A stretch of 64,000 nucleotides of DNA, taken from Brevipalpus yothersi (lineage: Eukaryota > Arthropoda > Arachnida > Trombidiformes > Tenuipalpidae). Under the pieces are notes generated by a model. That model was not told the origin of the DNA. It made no database searches and worked only from the letters and a program-made list of their open reading frames with translations. The stretch covers positions 1-64,000 of the forward strand of contig QZCP01000055.1 in NCBI GenBank assembly GCA_003956705.1, written 5' to 3'. A program made the position numbers and the translations under genes. The first letter of the stretch is position 1. Each line of letters opens with the position of its first letter. Shown here piece after piece: positions 1-12,415 of the stretch.

Positions 1-1483
1 TGCTTGGTGGGCTAAGAGTGGGTCAAATTTTCGAGGTCTGAATGAAAATCTCGAAAATCAGTCACTGATGAGGAGGATGCAGATTGTGGAAAAAGAGGGA
101 GAAAGAGTGAGAAAAAAGAAGCTGCATCATCTCTCTCTCTCTTGGATGCATATTTATCAATCCTCTAAAGCCGGATCGTCAACGAGTGAGTGAGGGATGC
201 TGAGTTTAGCCCCTGGTCAAGGGATTGAACTTAATACCAATATCAATACTACTACTTCAACAACAATATTTAGTCGAAAATCCCGTTATAACACTAACCG
301 GTACTTCATCACAACATCCTCTCCGCCAGCATGGTTTTGAACTTGCTCCAGGCACGCTTACTTCCATCAAAATATCTGGATTACATCATGTACATCATTA
401 TCAGCCTCTGCATTTGAGTGGATTCTTTTTTAGCTATCAAACTTTCTGATTATTTTTGCTACTTTATTGGCTGAATTTGTATCAGAAAGGTGTATTTGAT
501 CTTTAAAAAAACCTCTTCTCTACTCAATCACAGGCCGACTGTATTCAAGCAAAATACAAGCCACCCTTCCAAAGGTCTAGGAAAAAGAAAGTATCCATAC
601 ATCAGGACCAGTCCACGCGTTCGACAAATTTTCACCGATTTAACAGTTTTATCAAAGCATGAAGAATTTTTCGACAACAAAGAGTAAGAGTAACTTTATA
701 TTCATGCGTTCTTGCTTCAGGATCAAAGCTATTGAGTGAGGTGAACATTTCGAGCAGAAAAGATTCAGTTTAGCAATGAATGCTCTTTTCATTCACTAAT
801 TAGGTCGATGACCGTTAGTAAACCAGTCTTCAGACGGCAATGTTTTGGTAGACGAAGTGATCAGAATATTTAGAATACTTAGAATAGATAGTGCTCTTTA
901 TTATTCTGCATATCTGAGAAAAAACTTGGATTATTTCACAATTCTATTTGATGATGATAAATATTAACACTCAATCGATATGATTTATTAGGATCGAAAA
1001 AAAACAATGATATTTAAAGAGATTTTTGTAAACACAGGAAGAGTAGAGAACAGTATTTTTTTTCCTGCGAATACGATTATTAGTATTGATGAAAAAAAGA
1101 TGTTGCAATTGCTCTTTTGATGAAGGTGATTCTACTAAGAGAAGCATTTAAAGGAGCTCAAAATCTTTAAATTGAGTAGTATATGCACCTGAATTTTCGA
1201 AAAATATAGTTAGCAATAAATAGGGATAATTTTATGTTAGTAAACCGATGAGAGTAAATAATAAAAAATGATCCAATTACACCAAGCCCGAGAGTTAAGA
1301 GTTAAGAGTGGTTGACAAGAGGGGAGAGTTCACAAAATTGTTAGAAAAAGGAATGAATGAAGTGAGAAAGAATGAAACAGGAGACCAAAGAACAAAAAAT
1401 GATGAATATGTGAGTAAAAAAATATTCCATCTCATACTACCTACATCTTTCCTAAAATACTTTCATCTAATCTAACCTTTTTC
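1..1483. other. Intergenic, no gene recognised
   Basis: Only short open frames without family resemblance or codon-like composition are present on either strand. The stretch is AT-rich and contains poly-A/poly-T runs. It lies downstream of the minus-strand adaptor gene, so its right end presumably includes that gene's 3' UTR. Confidence 0.5.
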
Positions 1484-3840
1484 TCAATCTATACTTGCTG
1501 TGTTATTAGATGAGTTGTGCTTGTGTACTAGGAAATGGGTGAGTTTCGTTGGTAAACATGTTTCATTGAGCTGATAAAACTCTATCAGTTGTTTGAGCCC
1601 ATAAAATCTTGTGTTGCCATAGTCCAAACTGAGAAAAACTGTGTCACCTCGATCCATTTGTTTTATTTGACAGTGGACCACTTTCTTCTTACACACAAAC
1701 GATAACACATAGGCAGCTGTATCGCGTGATGATGAACGGACCAGAAAAACACCATCAACATTCTGATATTTACTTAGTAATCTATCAGCATCGTCATGAG
1801 AAATATGGGGATAGTACCAGGGCAGATTAATTTCATCGTCTTTCTCGTTTTTTTCAGTCTCGTGATCTCGATGTGAGTTCAAACTGTACTTTGATGGAGA
1901 ACAATTCGAGGCGAGTTTTGGAGTAACATTCCCCGGCGATGATGACGTCGATGATGATCTAGACTTGCTTGTTATTGTTTTTCCATTCAAGTCACTCATA
2001 CTGTTGTTGATGGTATAGCTTGAGCCATCAGTAGAGTTCATACTTGACGTACGATCATGTAAAATCTGCCGACTAGGAGCTTCATCGATGATTAGAGGTC
2101 CATTCTCGTGACTATAGTTAAGTAGAACCTTTTCTTTCGATGATTCACACGGTGTTGGGGTTATCGAATGCTTGAGTGTCTCTTCTCTTCTCTTGAGCTC
2201 ATGATAACCAACACGATATTCATGGAGGCCATACTTTGTCAAGTTGTAACAAGTGGTCCAACAGTTACGCTTGTCAAGAGAATCGATCGAGAAGAATATC
2301 ACATCATTGCTCACTAAGATCCTATTATTGCCATCATTTGAGTCTGGTATGAATCCATAGTTTGTTAAATTGGGCGGTTCAATGTTAGTCAAGTCCTCAA
2401 TTATGTTGAGATGCTCGGATATCAAACAAAACCCGTATTTTGTTGTGTTAGTAGTGTTTTTGGCATTGTTACATGCAAAAGATGTGAACAAATAATAGTC
2501 CTTTACGTTGAGTATTGTCTTCAAGCTTGATTCTTTGCCAGAGCAGGTAATCACTCCTCTGTCAGTGTCAAAAGTAGAGTCAACCTCGACGTATTTTCCT
2601 TCCGTGCTGCCAGTACACATTGAAAGACGACACTTCACTTGAACTCTCAGTTTGTCGAAACAGCTCAGCTGGGTCTGAATATCGTTCAGTTTGTTTGATG
2701 TGTTGGTACTTTTACCTCCAAATGAGATGGACAAGGCTCCTGGTCGTTTCTTGTCTTTACTGCTATTGCAGGTGTAGATCATTTCAGATGGAAAATAAGA
2801 GGACCAATCTTCGAAGAATCTGAACTTATTGATGTTCACATTCTGTTGCATAAAAAATACCCCACGAAACACCAAGAAGCGCCGATATATGATCAGTACT
2901 TCTTCCCAGTCTTCCAGTATTCTTTCCATCTTTTCCTCTGGTAGCCGTATAATCAGATTCCAGGAAGAATTACTTTTGATACCCAATTTGAGCATCATGA
3001 GATGAACAAAATCAGCGACAGTGAGATTTTCATCAACCAGCACCTCATGTTTACCAAAGCCTGGTGTAAAATAGCATACAGAGATAATTAATCAATTTAT
3101 GACTACAAAGCATCAACTATTACATACCATTGACATTGACGATAACATTATGCACTGTCAGAGAAAAACAAATAACAATCAAGAATGGATGAGTTTCAAC
3201 GTGTTAATATATTGTTTTCATTCAAAACATGGAAATAGAGATTGAACATGGAATAATAAAGAGATTCATTTTTGATGACATGTTTTGAGCTCTTCGATTA
3301 GAATATTTATCACGAGAGACACTTTCTCCTCTATAAGCCTTTGGTGCAAGGTAACTCGAGACTTTTGAGGGAAAGGTCAGATATAGGACCTTTTTCCCCC
3401 CTGAATATTGCATATGTAAATTTCAAAGACATTCTCGAAAATACAATTTTTCAGCTGATTTTCTGTTTCCGGTCTGATGTTATCCCTCTCGTATCTTATT
3501 GATAGACCGTGAAGGGTGTATTTTCGAGTCATACATATAGATAAAGGAAATGTAATCTGAATTCAATAACTATAGAAGGGCAGTGCACTGAATTAGGCAA
3601 TAATTAGGTAATAATATTGGAGGAGAAAATGTTTCAAATATTAGTAATACCTTGTGAGAGGCTTTGTTGATGATCATCATTTCCATGGAGTTGTTTTTGA
3701 AAGTTCTCCGGAAACGTTGATTTCCCGGTGTATGAATCAGAATCAGATTGATGAGGTAATGATGAATCAATAATATTATCTGATGTCCAGTTCGAAGGTG
3801 GTCCAGTCTTTGGAATCACTTCTGACTGGTTCATTATCAT
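1484..3840 (-). CDS. GRB7/10/14-family adaptor (RA-PH-BPS-SH2)
   Basis: Three exons read 5' to 3' on the minus strand: 3840-3651, a 27-nt micro-exon 3154-3128, and 3060-1484, all joined in phase 1, giving about 597 residues, near the usual size of this family. The ATG at 3840 opens exon 1. An RA-like domain (about residues 63-130, with a GFGKHEVLVDENLTV stretch spanning the exon 2/3 join) is followed by the family hallmark FFEDWSSYFPSEMI, a PH-like region ending in CWTTCYNLTKYGLHEY, a BPS-like linker, and a C-terminal SH2 domain at about 487-586 with FLVRSSS (phosphotyrosine-binding Arg), SLDYGNTRF and IEFYQLN. These match vertebrate GRB10/GRB14 blocks from memory. Known family role: cytosolic adaptor that binds activated insulin/growth-factor receptors through SH2 and BPS and damps signalling. 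Which of the vertebrate paralogues it is nearest to cannot be said. Confidence 0.88.
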
Positions 3841-4115
3841 TTATGATCTGTTACAAGCAATCACCAATCAGACACAAAATAAATTCACACACAGCTAATC
3901 AACACTGAACACTACCAAACAATTGAATCAGCTTGTATACACAGAGAAAGAATAGAATCTTTGTGATTAATCATTATTCAATATCCCCGTTGCCACCTAT
4001 TGTGACAAGAACTCAATTCCCAGTCTGCCTGAGGCTAACCAGCATAATTAAGATTCGGGGTCGACTTTAGACTTAGTTGCACGAGGCATAATCTAAAGTT
4101 TTTATCATTATTTAG

Positions 4116-4136
4116 ATTATTATTATTATTATTATA
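4116..4136. repeat. (ATT)n microsatellite
   Basis: Short run of TTA/ATT repeats between the adaptor gene and the C2H2 gene. Confidence 0.8.
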
Positions 4137-4263
4137 ATTGTCTATATACACTTTTTATATGAACGTTTTTTCTTTTGAGATTATGCACTTCTCGCTCATT
4201 CTTTTTCTACTGTTCCTAAAAAATTTTTTACCATTTTTTCCACTGAATAATAATCTCCGTTAT

Positions 4264-5326
4264 TTATTCTTTTGTTTTTGCCCATTTCTTGATATTATTC
4301 ACCAAATCATTGTCCAAATTTTTTGCAATTTCAGCTGCTTCTACTCCTGCTCTTAATGTGTCCTGTGAATAAGATAATTTACTATTAGAGCAAACATAAC
4401 CTATTTGGATATCCCTTGAGTGGGCTCTTTTAAAATGTCTTTTATAGCTTAATTCATCAGCGTATGGTCTTCCACAGGCTTCACAATTACACCAAAATGC
4501 AGTGTGATATCTTTGGATATGAGCCATCAGCGATGATTTCATTGATATTTTTATACCACAAAAAATGCAATAATGTGCGTCTCGTGAAGATAGACCATTA
4601 CAAGGTGCCTCAGTGATAATTTGACTGATGTTGTGGATGGTTAAGTACGGCAACTTTCCCTCTTTCATGGCTCTGATTATCCTCATCTGAATTTTTGGTG
4701 GAATTGACGCTTTATCCGGTGGTTGTACTACCTGCTGCCATGGCTCAATCTCTATTTCTTTGGATGTAATTTTTCCAGTGAGAAGTTGAGAATCATTGTT
4801 TAAGATTATTGGCCGAACACCTTTTTGAGATTCGATTTGATGTGGCATAAATTCTGAATCTTTCTTCAGCTTGTCATACATATTTTTACTGTGACATTTA
4901 CATTCCATTAACTTTTCCCCTTGGCTTTGCACCACAACTAGATACATTTCATTTTCTCTCAGATCATCTTGCATCTCCAATGAAACAAATGGCGATACTT
5001 CTTTGGCAAAGGTGATTGCTTTATCCATCGAACTTCTACTTATAATGCCACCCAGATCTTTAATGGTTCTTTCGAATTCTATCACGGAGTCTGTGATCAG
5101 TGTTTTTTCACTCAAAAAACGGTGGATTCTTTGTATGTTAACAATTTTGCTGGTCAATATTTTGAAATGTAAATGTTTATTTGGAGTACGGAGAAATTTT
5201 TCCACAATATTTTTCACAAATTTACACCACACAAACGAATTAACTTTAATTATTCCATCTGAACACTCAAAGTGGATGTCTTTGAAACAATCGTGCAAAT
5301 AAAGCTCTTTGGAACACAACTTGTAA
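4264..5326 (-). CDS. C2H2 zinc-finger protein with BTB-like N-terminus
   Basis: One long minus-strand exon of about 354 codons. The frame has no ATG at its 5' end; a pyrimidine-rich tract followed by CAG sits just upstream, so the exon probably begins at 5326 and a first coding exon lies within the next few hundred bases (not resolved). The N-terminal part (DIHFECSDGIIKVNSFVWC) resembles a divergent BTB/POZ opening. Near the C-terminus are two C2H2 fingers, CxxC-x12-H-x4-H each (CIFCGIKI...HIQRYH and CEACGRPY...HFKRAH). The tail is lysine-rich. BTB plus C2H2 would suggest a DNA-binding transcriptional regulator; the BTB call is weak and the fingers are clear. No specific orthologue recognised. 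Confidence 0.65.
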
Positions 5327-5698
5327 CTGAAAGAGAGAGAGAAAATATTTTATTTTCAACTTAGATTGAAGAAGTGTTTCCATTGTCGCTGCGATCGAAA
5401 ACGATCACGTGTATGTTTGTTTTGGAGCAACAAACGTGTCCACTCTCTTCTTAATTGCGTCTTAACTATGATAATCTGTTTAATTTGGTTCAAATAATTT
5501 TGTTATCAATTATTATTAGTATTACGGGTATTATTTTTGAGTTCTACGATCACTGTGTTTTACCATGAGTAACAATCATCAAAGGACATCTTTCATCTTT
5601 CATGGTTTGCATTTTACTTTGTTTTTTTCCATCTTCCCTTTCATTCACCTGAAACCAATTTTCCTTCATTTAATCTATTTGTGTTTTGAATTTCATAG

Positions 5699-6670
5699 GT
5701 CAAATCACACCATCTCAGATTGAAAGATGTGTGAGTCAAGTGCAAAATTGGGTTTGTGTTCGAAATCAAGGCCGAAGTCAAGTTTTGGATAAGCTTATTC
5801 ACAAGATTTTATCTTCTGATTCGACTTATCCCCTAACTGGATTCCAGTATGCTACTTCATCTCATGTTGTGGCTTTTCTTCAAATGAATTGTTGGTTTGT
5901 ACGGGCTGGTGAGATGGCAGATATTGTACAGGGACCATCTGGTGAATGCCTCGCCTGCGGATACATGTTGTTTGAACAATCAACCCAATCATGGCTAGAT
6001 CATTTTTCCGAGGGCAAGTGTCCATTAATCGTTTTGCAAGGCTATTTTGGCAGATTTTTTGGGGAGCCAACTATCAATGGGGTTAATCATTATATCCCAC
6101 TTATTGACAGTGTACCCAATGTCGATGAATTGGCTAATTTTCTACCTCAAATTCCCCAAAACAAAAGAAGGAAGATGAGAGAATATGATGATACACCATT
6201 CATATTTCGAGGTAATGTTAAAATTAATTCCCTTTTAGCTCCTTTGATTCATTTTGTCACTTTTTGTAGGGATTATTACTGTGGAGCAGTTTTTGCGGTG
6301 CCGTAAACAATTGAGCTCTTGGATAAATAGTTGTTCACTCCGTGATCAGAGAAATTACGATTATATCACGACATCTATTCTAAATCATTCAACCACTCTT
6401 CCAGTCTCCAATGTGTCTTCTGCTAAAGCATCACACGTGATCTCTTTTTTCGACAATACGTATTGGTTTGCTAACATCAAATTGCTTTACTGTGTTGCTC
6501 TCATCGACAAACGGTGTATTTTATGTGCTCAAGTCGCTAATGGATTGTCTTCATTCCTCTACCAACATGCTGCTGGTCTCTGTCCTCTGATTGTCCTACA
6601 ACCCGAGCCAGGGGTTTATCGAGGAGAACCTGACTTTTTTGACGATGATCTTCCTATATCCTTTCCCTAA
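5699..6670 (+). CDS. Two-domain C2HC-finger protein, partial 5' end
   Basis: Two exons, 5699-6211 and 6270-6670, separated by a 58-nt GT-AG intron, give about 304 residues ending in TAA. Each exon encodes one copy of the same domain: an ITxxQ...C opening, a helical region with Trp, a SHVxxF...WF strand, then CLACGY...H-x5-C (exon 1; CxxC-x14-H-x5-C) or CILCAQ...H-x4-C (exon 2), and both end CPLIVLQ followed by GEP. Both exons start in phase 1, as expected for exon duplication. The acceptor CATAG before 5699 implies an upstream exon carrying the start codon, not identified; an ATG at 5565 does not join in frame to this acceptor. The same finger pattern occurs at 17201-17989 and in the ORFs at 21540-24336. 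Function unknown; zinc-binding is inferred from the Cys/His spacing. Confidence 0.6.
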
Positions 6671-7539
6671 AAAGTTTTCAAATAATCTCAACATCATCTA
6701 CTCTTGTACCTGGTCAATCCTATCCTTCTTCTCCCCTCTCTTCTCTCTTTTTTTTTTCAATCTATCATTATAAACATGTAGTAAGGCACCTGAGGTCATT
6801 TTCTCAATAAATCTGTTGAGAATAGACTTTCAGTTATCACTTTTCCTTATTTTCGAAGTTTGACAGGGCATGAGGAGGACTATTTACTGCCCTGATTTAA
6901 AACATGTGTCTAATAAGATTTGCTCAAATTCCATCGTTTTTATTCTCAATTCAGATTCATCATGAATGATATTCGAAGTCTTTCGAATTCAGCTCACTTT
7001 ACACTCATTAATGCAGAGAGTTGCTTACTGGTGAGATGTCCGAGATAAGGAGTCAAAGGAGGAGTGCTAATTTTCATTCATCTAAGGTTTAAAGCAAAAG
7101 AAAGTACGTAAATTATCTCTTTTTCCAGTCGTATTTGCTAATTTTCTCTCCCTCTTTTTTTTTCATATACTTTCAACGCTTCCATTCACCATGCCGGCCA
7201 TTCCCATCAGATTCTGGATGTATGATCACAGATGAGATGAGCATTATTATTGGTGAGAGAAATAGATCCTCTTTTTTGAGAGAAATTCTTCCCATTATCC
7301 CGCCCTGAGATCGGAATGGGTTGTAGATGAAAAAAGAGTATAGATCATGTCTTCAAACTCCCGATTGTCAACTGTTTTCACCGTGCTAGAGCTCAGTCTA
7401 TTTCAGTCAACCCTACCTCTCATTGAGTCGATCGGTCAACAATGGTCTCATTTTTATGAATACTTCCATTGTAGTTATGAATTTTATTAACAATAACCGA
7501 AGAAATTGGTCCTTTGAATGGCTCACAACTTATTAGGAG
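6671..7539. other. Intergenic, no gene recognised
   Basis: No supported coding region. Pyrimidine tracts follow the stop of the upstream gene. Confidence 0.5.
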
Positions 7540-8156
7540 ACCTCTTTATCTAGTGCAAGTTATTCGAATTCTGTGGTCCACCAGCGTCACCCCATTTGAA
7601 CCTGCTTTGAGTGTGTAAACGTTGGTCAGAATTCCACAGATTCTCCGACCACTCCATTCCAGAATCTCCTGAATTCATTATCGGTGAATTCCTTGAGGAA
7701 AATTTTTCATCAGCGCTAGAAGGCGATTCGTTCACACTTTCATAAAACATTCATCACTCTTCAGATCACGAGCAACAACTCTTCCATCAACCTGAGTCTT
7801 ACCGCTCTGATAAGTATTGGAGAATGAAAGCAATCAATGAGATTTCAGCTGAGGGCCTCCAACTCTGCTCCAAGTGTCTTTCCGAACAGACCATCTTCCA
7901 GGAGCGTTTTTGAAAGGTATGATGCTTTTCTATTTTCCTATATATATTTTTTTTGAACAGTTCAGCATTCGCCTCGACCACTCCATTCAGTTCTAAGATT
8001 TATTATTATTTGTGGAATTGAAAGAGCCTTTAATATATGAAGGAGTAATTCTGAAGGCTCTATTTTTGAAGACTATTTCTCAGGCCTTACTGGAAAGATC
8101 AAAACATCTGTTGGTAGGAAAGAGACAATCAAAGGGTGTATTAACTCAGACTGATG
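7540..8156 (+). repeat. Array unit 0, decayed partial copy
   Basis: Corresponds to the last quarter of a complete unit (compare 10740-11153): shared strings are CATCTTCCAGGA, a short intron-like GTATG...ACAG segment at 7918-7960, and AAACATCTGTTGGTAGGAAAG near 8103. It is strongly diverged. On the minus strand a frame matches conserved peptides of the other units (a PGRW...KDTWS block, and in unit 5 the SDEC block). Confidence 0.6.
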
Positions 8157-8781
8157 GAATGGCTATATTTTTTTTTCTAAAATGTTCAAGTTAGTCCAGT
8201 TTATGTCCAATACGACAGCTCGAAATTTATCATCCCATCATGATAAAGAAAATATATAATCAAACATTACTAGGTGTTATCGATTTTTGAGCGTGAATAT
8301 GAAATTCTTTCATAGAAATACAATTTTTTACTCTCTCTCTTTTTTTTTACACATTAGCGTCACCTCACTCTGGTCGATGGACTGCAATTCACAAGTTCCA
8401 ACGGACCATCGGTCAGCAAGAATTCTCATCAACGAATGTCTCCGTAGTAACTGTGGTCCTTTTCCAACAGTGTTTGGAGACATCAGTTTCTAGGCATAAC
8501 ATTCACTGGAAAAGTTGCTATTGTATGTTGAAAATTATTGAGCTCAACCGGATCACATTCAATTGGGAACCATTGTGTTTAAAACAAGTTTTTTTTTTTT
8601 AAATCAACACTGAGTCAACATACTTCCACCAGCCCTCTGTTTTTCGAGCGATTTGATGCAGTTGTTTCATTTTGGCCTATTCAATTTCACTTTGAAATGA
8701 TTATTCAATTTCCAATCAGACTGGTAAGTTAATCTTTGTTCACTCTTTCCTCCACATGAAAATGTACTCATATATTTGTAA
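8157..8781 (+). repeat. Array unit 1, internally deleted
   Basis: Begins like the complete units and continues through the GTAAGTTAATCTTTG block at about 8725, then jumps directly to the start of unit 2. The join lies in TTGTAATGGAATGGC near 8778-8786, where AATG is shared by the two parental positions, so about 1.75 kb was lost by recombination at a very short homology. Confidence 0.65.
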
Positions 8782-11153
8782 TGGAATGGCTATTTTTTCA
8801 TTCTGAAGTGTTCAGGTTAGTCCAGTTTATGTCCAATACGACAGCTCGAAATTTATCATCCCATCATGATAAAGAAAATATATATAATCAAACATTACTA
8901 GATGTTAATGATTTTTGAGCATGAATATGAAATTCTTTCATAGAAATACAATTTTTACTTTCTCTCTTTTTTTTTACACATTAGCATCACCTCACTCTGG
9001 TCGATGAACTGCAACTCACAAACTCCAACGGACCATCGGTCAGCAAGAATTCTCATCATTGAATGTCCTCGCAACAACTGTGGTCCCCCTCCAACAGTGT
9101 CTGGAGACATCAATTTCCAGACACAAATTCACTAGATTAGCCGCCATTGCATGATGGAAATCATCGAGCTCAAACGGATCACATTCACCTGGAGACCACT
9201 GTTCTTCAGACAAGCTCTCTAGAATCGACGATGAGTCGACACATTCTCATCAACCCTCCGATCATCGAGCAACCCGATGCAACCGCTTCGCCTCGGCCCA
9301 CTCAACTCCACTTTGAAATGGTTATTCAATTTCCAATCGGTCTGGTAAGTTAATCTTTGTTCACCCTTCTTTCCACATGAAATTATACTCTTATATTTGT
9401 AATGCTATGTATTTTCTGATGTTTTCTTGTTTGAATTAGGTCCATTCAGTCAACACCGCTCATTGGTCTTGCACTCTATCCCTCCTCTTCTTTTTTTTTA
9501 CTCATCTCCCAATCATTTTTCCACCGAGTATCTGTTATGGATTGGATTCACAATAATGATAATGACAGCAAACATCAATCCCCATCATCCTCCACCGACT
9601 CTGTACGCTCCCTTTCCACAAGCACAAATTTCATGACGCTTTTGTCAATATTGCGTCTCTCTCCGCTTCAAATGGACCCACAAGACCGCAATCGAAAAAC
9701 GATATTAGATAAGATCTATTACAACGATTTTATGAAGTCCTCTACCCATTTGATGTCGGAGCAGAAATTTTCCATTTCATTTACCACTGTCATCACTTTC
9801 AGACTTCTAATTCGAGATTCAAACCTCAAACGGGGGCACCTACCTCGATCACATCCATATATTTTATTCACTTTTCTTCTTTTCTCTCTTTTTTTTCAGA
9901 ATGCAAGAGCCAAGCACCAGTACCCGTGGCACATTTCGAAGTCTAGATCTCTATGTGAGCGAATTTATGGAGAAAATTGTTTTATTAGAGCTGTTGAACA
10001 ATTCACTTATTCCGAGTAGTCATCTTTACATTCGTCACCTCGAACAAGAGCGTCTATCACATCATCAATAACAGCAACCTCAACAATCAATAGAGGCAAA
10101 CAAACAATAGAATAAGTTAGGAAGATTTTCAATCTGGTTAGAAATTGTTTGTATCATCCTCATTATATCGTCTGCAACACCGCCCACTCCACCATGACCA
10201 CTAGAGCAATCGAAGTAGACATCAGTATATGGGAAATAGATTGGAGAGTATCTATACAGTTTCTCCACTCTCTCTTTTTCTCGATTTTATATCTTCGGGT
10301 CAATTTGTCCATAATAATTCCGCTTGTATGTGGACCTTCATCACAAATGTGGGTCTTATCGACAGCGATCGGGACATTCAGTCCCTGATCAGTTTATAAG
10401 AGGTCAAAGGCGTTTCTATTCGGGTCAATATTAAATGATCGGTTGGCATCATCCCAATGGGACTTCGTCCCCAACGCACAAGTGATGGTTGGAGCACCAC
10501 AATCCCTCAGAGCGATCCACCTAGTATTCACTTTTTAGTGAAGTCAAATTTGCTTCGGCGACCTTGATTTTAAAGCAAATATTTTGACATCCTTCATCGA
10601 ACCCTGAGGAGTCCTCTCCTATGGATAGCAATCTTCCGAGACCATCAATCAACGGTGCATTCTACTCACAATATTTTTCCAGTGACTACTCTGAAGAGAC
10701 GTTTCATCAGTACTAAGAGGTGACTTGTTCAGAGTTTCACAAGGCACCCACCACTCTCCATTATCACAAGCATCAATTCCTCCATCATTCTGAGTACAAC
10801 CCTTTTGATAAATACTGGAGAATAAGATCAATCAACGAGACCTCGGTTGGGAGTCTCCAAACTTGCTCCAAGTACCCTTCCAGAGCAACCATCTTCCAGG
10901 AATTTTGTTGAAGGGTATGCTGCCTCTCTTTTCCCCCTATTTCTTCCTCCTGACAGTTCAGCAATCTCCTCGACCACCTCTTCCAATTCTATTACTCATT
11001 GTTGTGTGTGGAATTGAAAGAGACCCAATATATGAGGAGATAAATTTTTAAAGGTTCCATTTTTTGAGGACCACTTCTCAAGCCTCACTGGGAAAATCAA
11101 AACATCTGTTGGTAGGAAAGGGACAATCAAAGGGTGTATTAACTCGGACTAAT
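8782..11153 (+). repeat. Array unit 2, complete
   Basis: Complete 2372-nt unit. Positions of about 9035-9300 differ from units 1, 3 and 4 almost only by C in place of T on the plus strand. Positions of about 9341-10015 are almost identical to unit 3. Confidence 0.8.
9901..10071 (+). CDS. Small ORF conserved in array units (unit 2 copy)
   Basis: A 56-codon frame opens with ATG two bases after a TTTTTTTTCAG acceptor-like signal and starts MQEPSTSTRGTFRSLDLYVS. The same frame occurs at 12272-12415 and 14651-14794, ending earlier (47 residues) through different 3' sequence. It is too short for a firm call and may be one exon or chance conservation inside a recent duplication. No family recognised. 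Confidence 0.25.
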   Translation: MQEPSTSTRGTFRSLDLYVSEFMEKIVLLELLNNSLIPSSHLYIRHLEQERLSHHQ

Positions 11154-12271
11154 GGAATGGCTATTTTTCCATTCTAAAATGTTCAGGTTAGTCCGGCTTA
11201 TGTCCAATACAACAGCCCGAGATTCGTCATCCCATCATGATAAAGAGAATATATATAATCAAACATTACTAGATGTTAACGAATCTTGAGCATGAATATG
11301 AAATTATTTCATAGAAATACAATTTTTACTTTCTCTCTTTTTTTACACATTAGCATCACCTCACTCTGGTCGATGAACTGCAACTCACAAATTCCAACGG
11401 ACCATCGGCCAGCAAGAATTCTCATCATTGAATGTCTTCGTAATAACTGTGGTCCTTTTCCAACAGTGTTTGGAGACATCAATTTTTAGACATAAATTCA
11501 CTAGATTAGTTGCTATTGTATGATGGAAATTATCGAGCTCAATCGGATCACATTCACCTGGAGACCACCGTTTTTCAGACAATTTCTCCAGAATTGACGA
11601 TGAGTCGACATATCCTCATCAATCCTCCGATCATCGAGCAACCTGATGCAACTGCTTCGTTTCGGCCCATTCAATTCCACTTTGAAATGGTTATTCAATT
11701 TCCAATCAGTCTGGTAAGTTAATCTTTGTTCACCCTTCTTTCCACATGAAATTATACTCTTATATTTGTAATGCTATGTATTTTCTGATGTTTTCTTTTT
11801 TGAATTAGGTCCATTCAGTCAACACCACTCATTGGTCTTGCACTCTATCCCTCCTGTTCTTTTTTTTTTTACTCATCTCCCAATCATTTTTCCACCGAGT
11901 ATCTGTTATGGATTGAATTCACAATAATGATAATGACAGCAAACATCAATCCCCATCATCCTCCACCGACTCTGTACGCTCCCTTTCCACAAGCACAAAT
12001 TTCATGACGCTTTTGTCAATATTGCGTCTCTCTCCGCTTCAAATGGACCCACAAGACCGCAATCGAAAAACGATATTAGATAAGATCTATTACAACGATT
12101 TTATGAAGTCCTCTACCCATTTGATGTCGGAGCAGAAATTTTCCATTTCATTTACCACTGTCATCACTTTCAGACTTCTAATTCGAGATTCAAACCTCAA
12201 ACGGGGGCACCTACCTCGATCACATCCATATATTTTATTCACTTTTCTTCTTTTCTCTCTTTTTTTTCAGA

Positions 12272-12415
12272 ATGCAAGAGCCAAGCACCAGTACCCGTGG
12301 CACATTTCGAAGTCTAGATCTCTATGTGAGCGAATTTATGGAGAAAATTGTTTTATTTGAGCTGTTGAACAATTCACTTATTCCGAGTATTCCTCTTTAC
12401 ACTCATCACTTCTAA
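12272..12415 (+). CDS. Small ORF conserved in array units (unit 3 copy)
   Basis: 47-codon frame, MQEPSTSTRG start, ends LYTHHF then TAA. Same position relative to the acceptor-like TTTTTTTTCAG as in unit 2. Real expression is unproven. Confidence 0.25.
   Translation: MQEPSTSTRGTFRSLDLYVSEFMEKIVLFELLNNSLIPSIPLYTHHF

Noticed and set aside
5565..5603. ATG at 5565 as first exon of the two-domain C2HC gene
   Set aside because: Its only nearby donor is in phase 0 and does not join in frame to the acceptor at 5698; the true first exon remains unknown.
5699..6670. BIR (inhibitor-of-apoptosis) domain reading of the WF...CxxC...H...C module
   Set aside because: BIR spacing is CxxC-x16-H-x6-C with a conserved Gly-Phe and DD/W pattern. 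Here the spacing is x12-x14 and x4-x5, and the surrounding residues do not fit.
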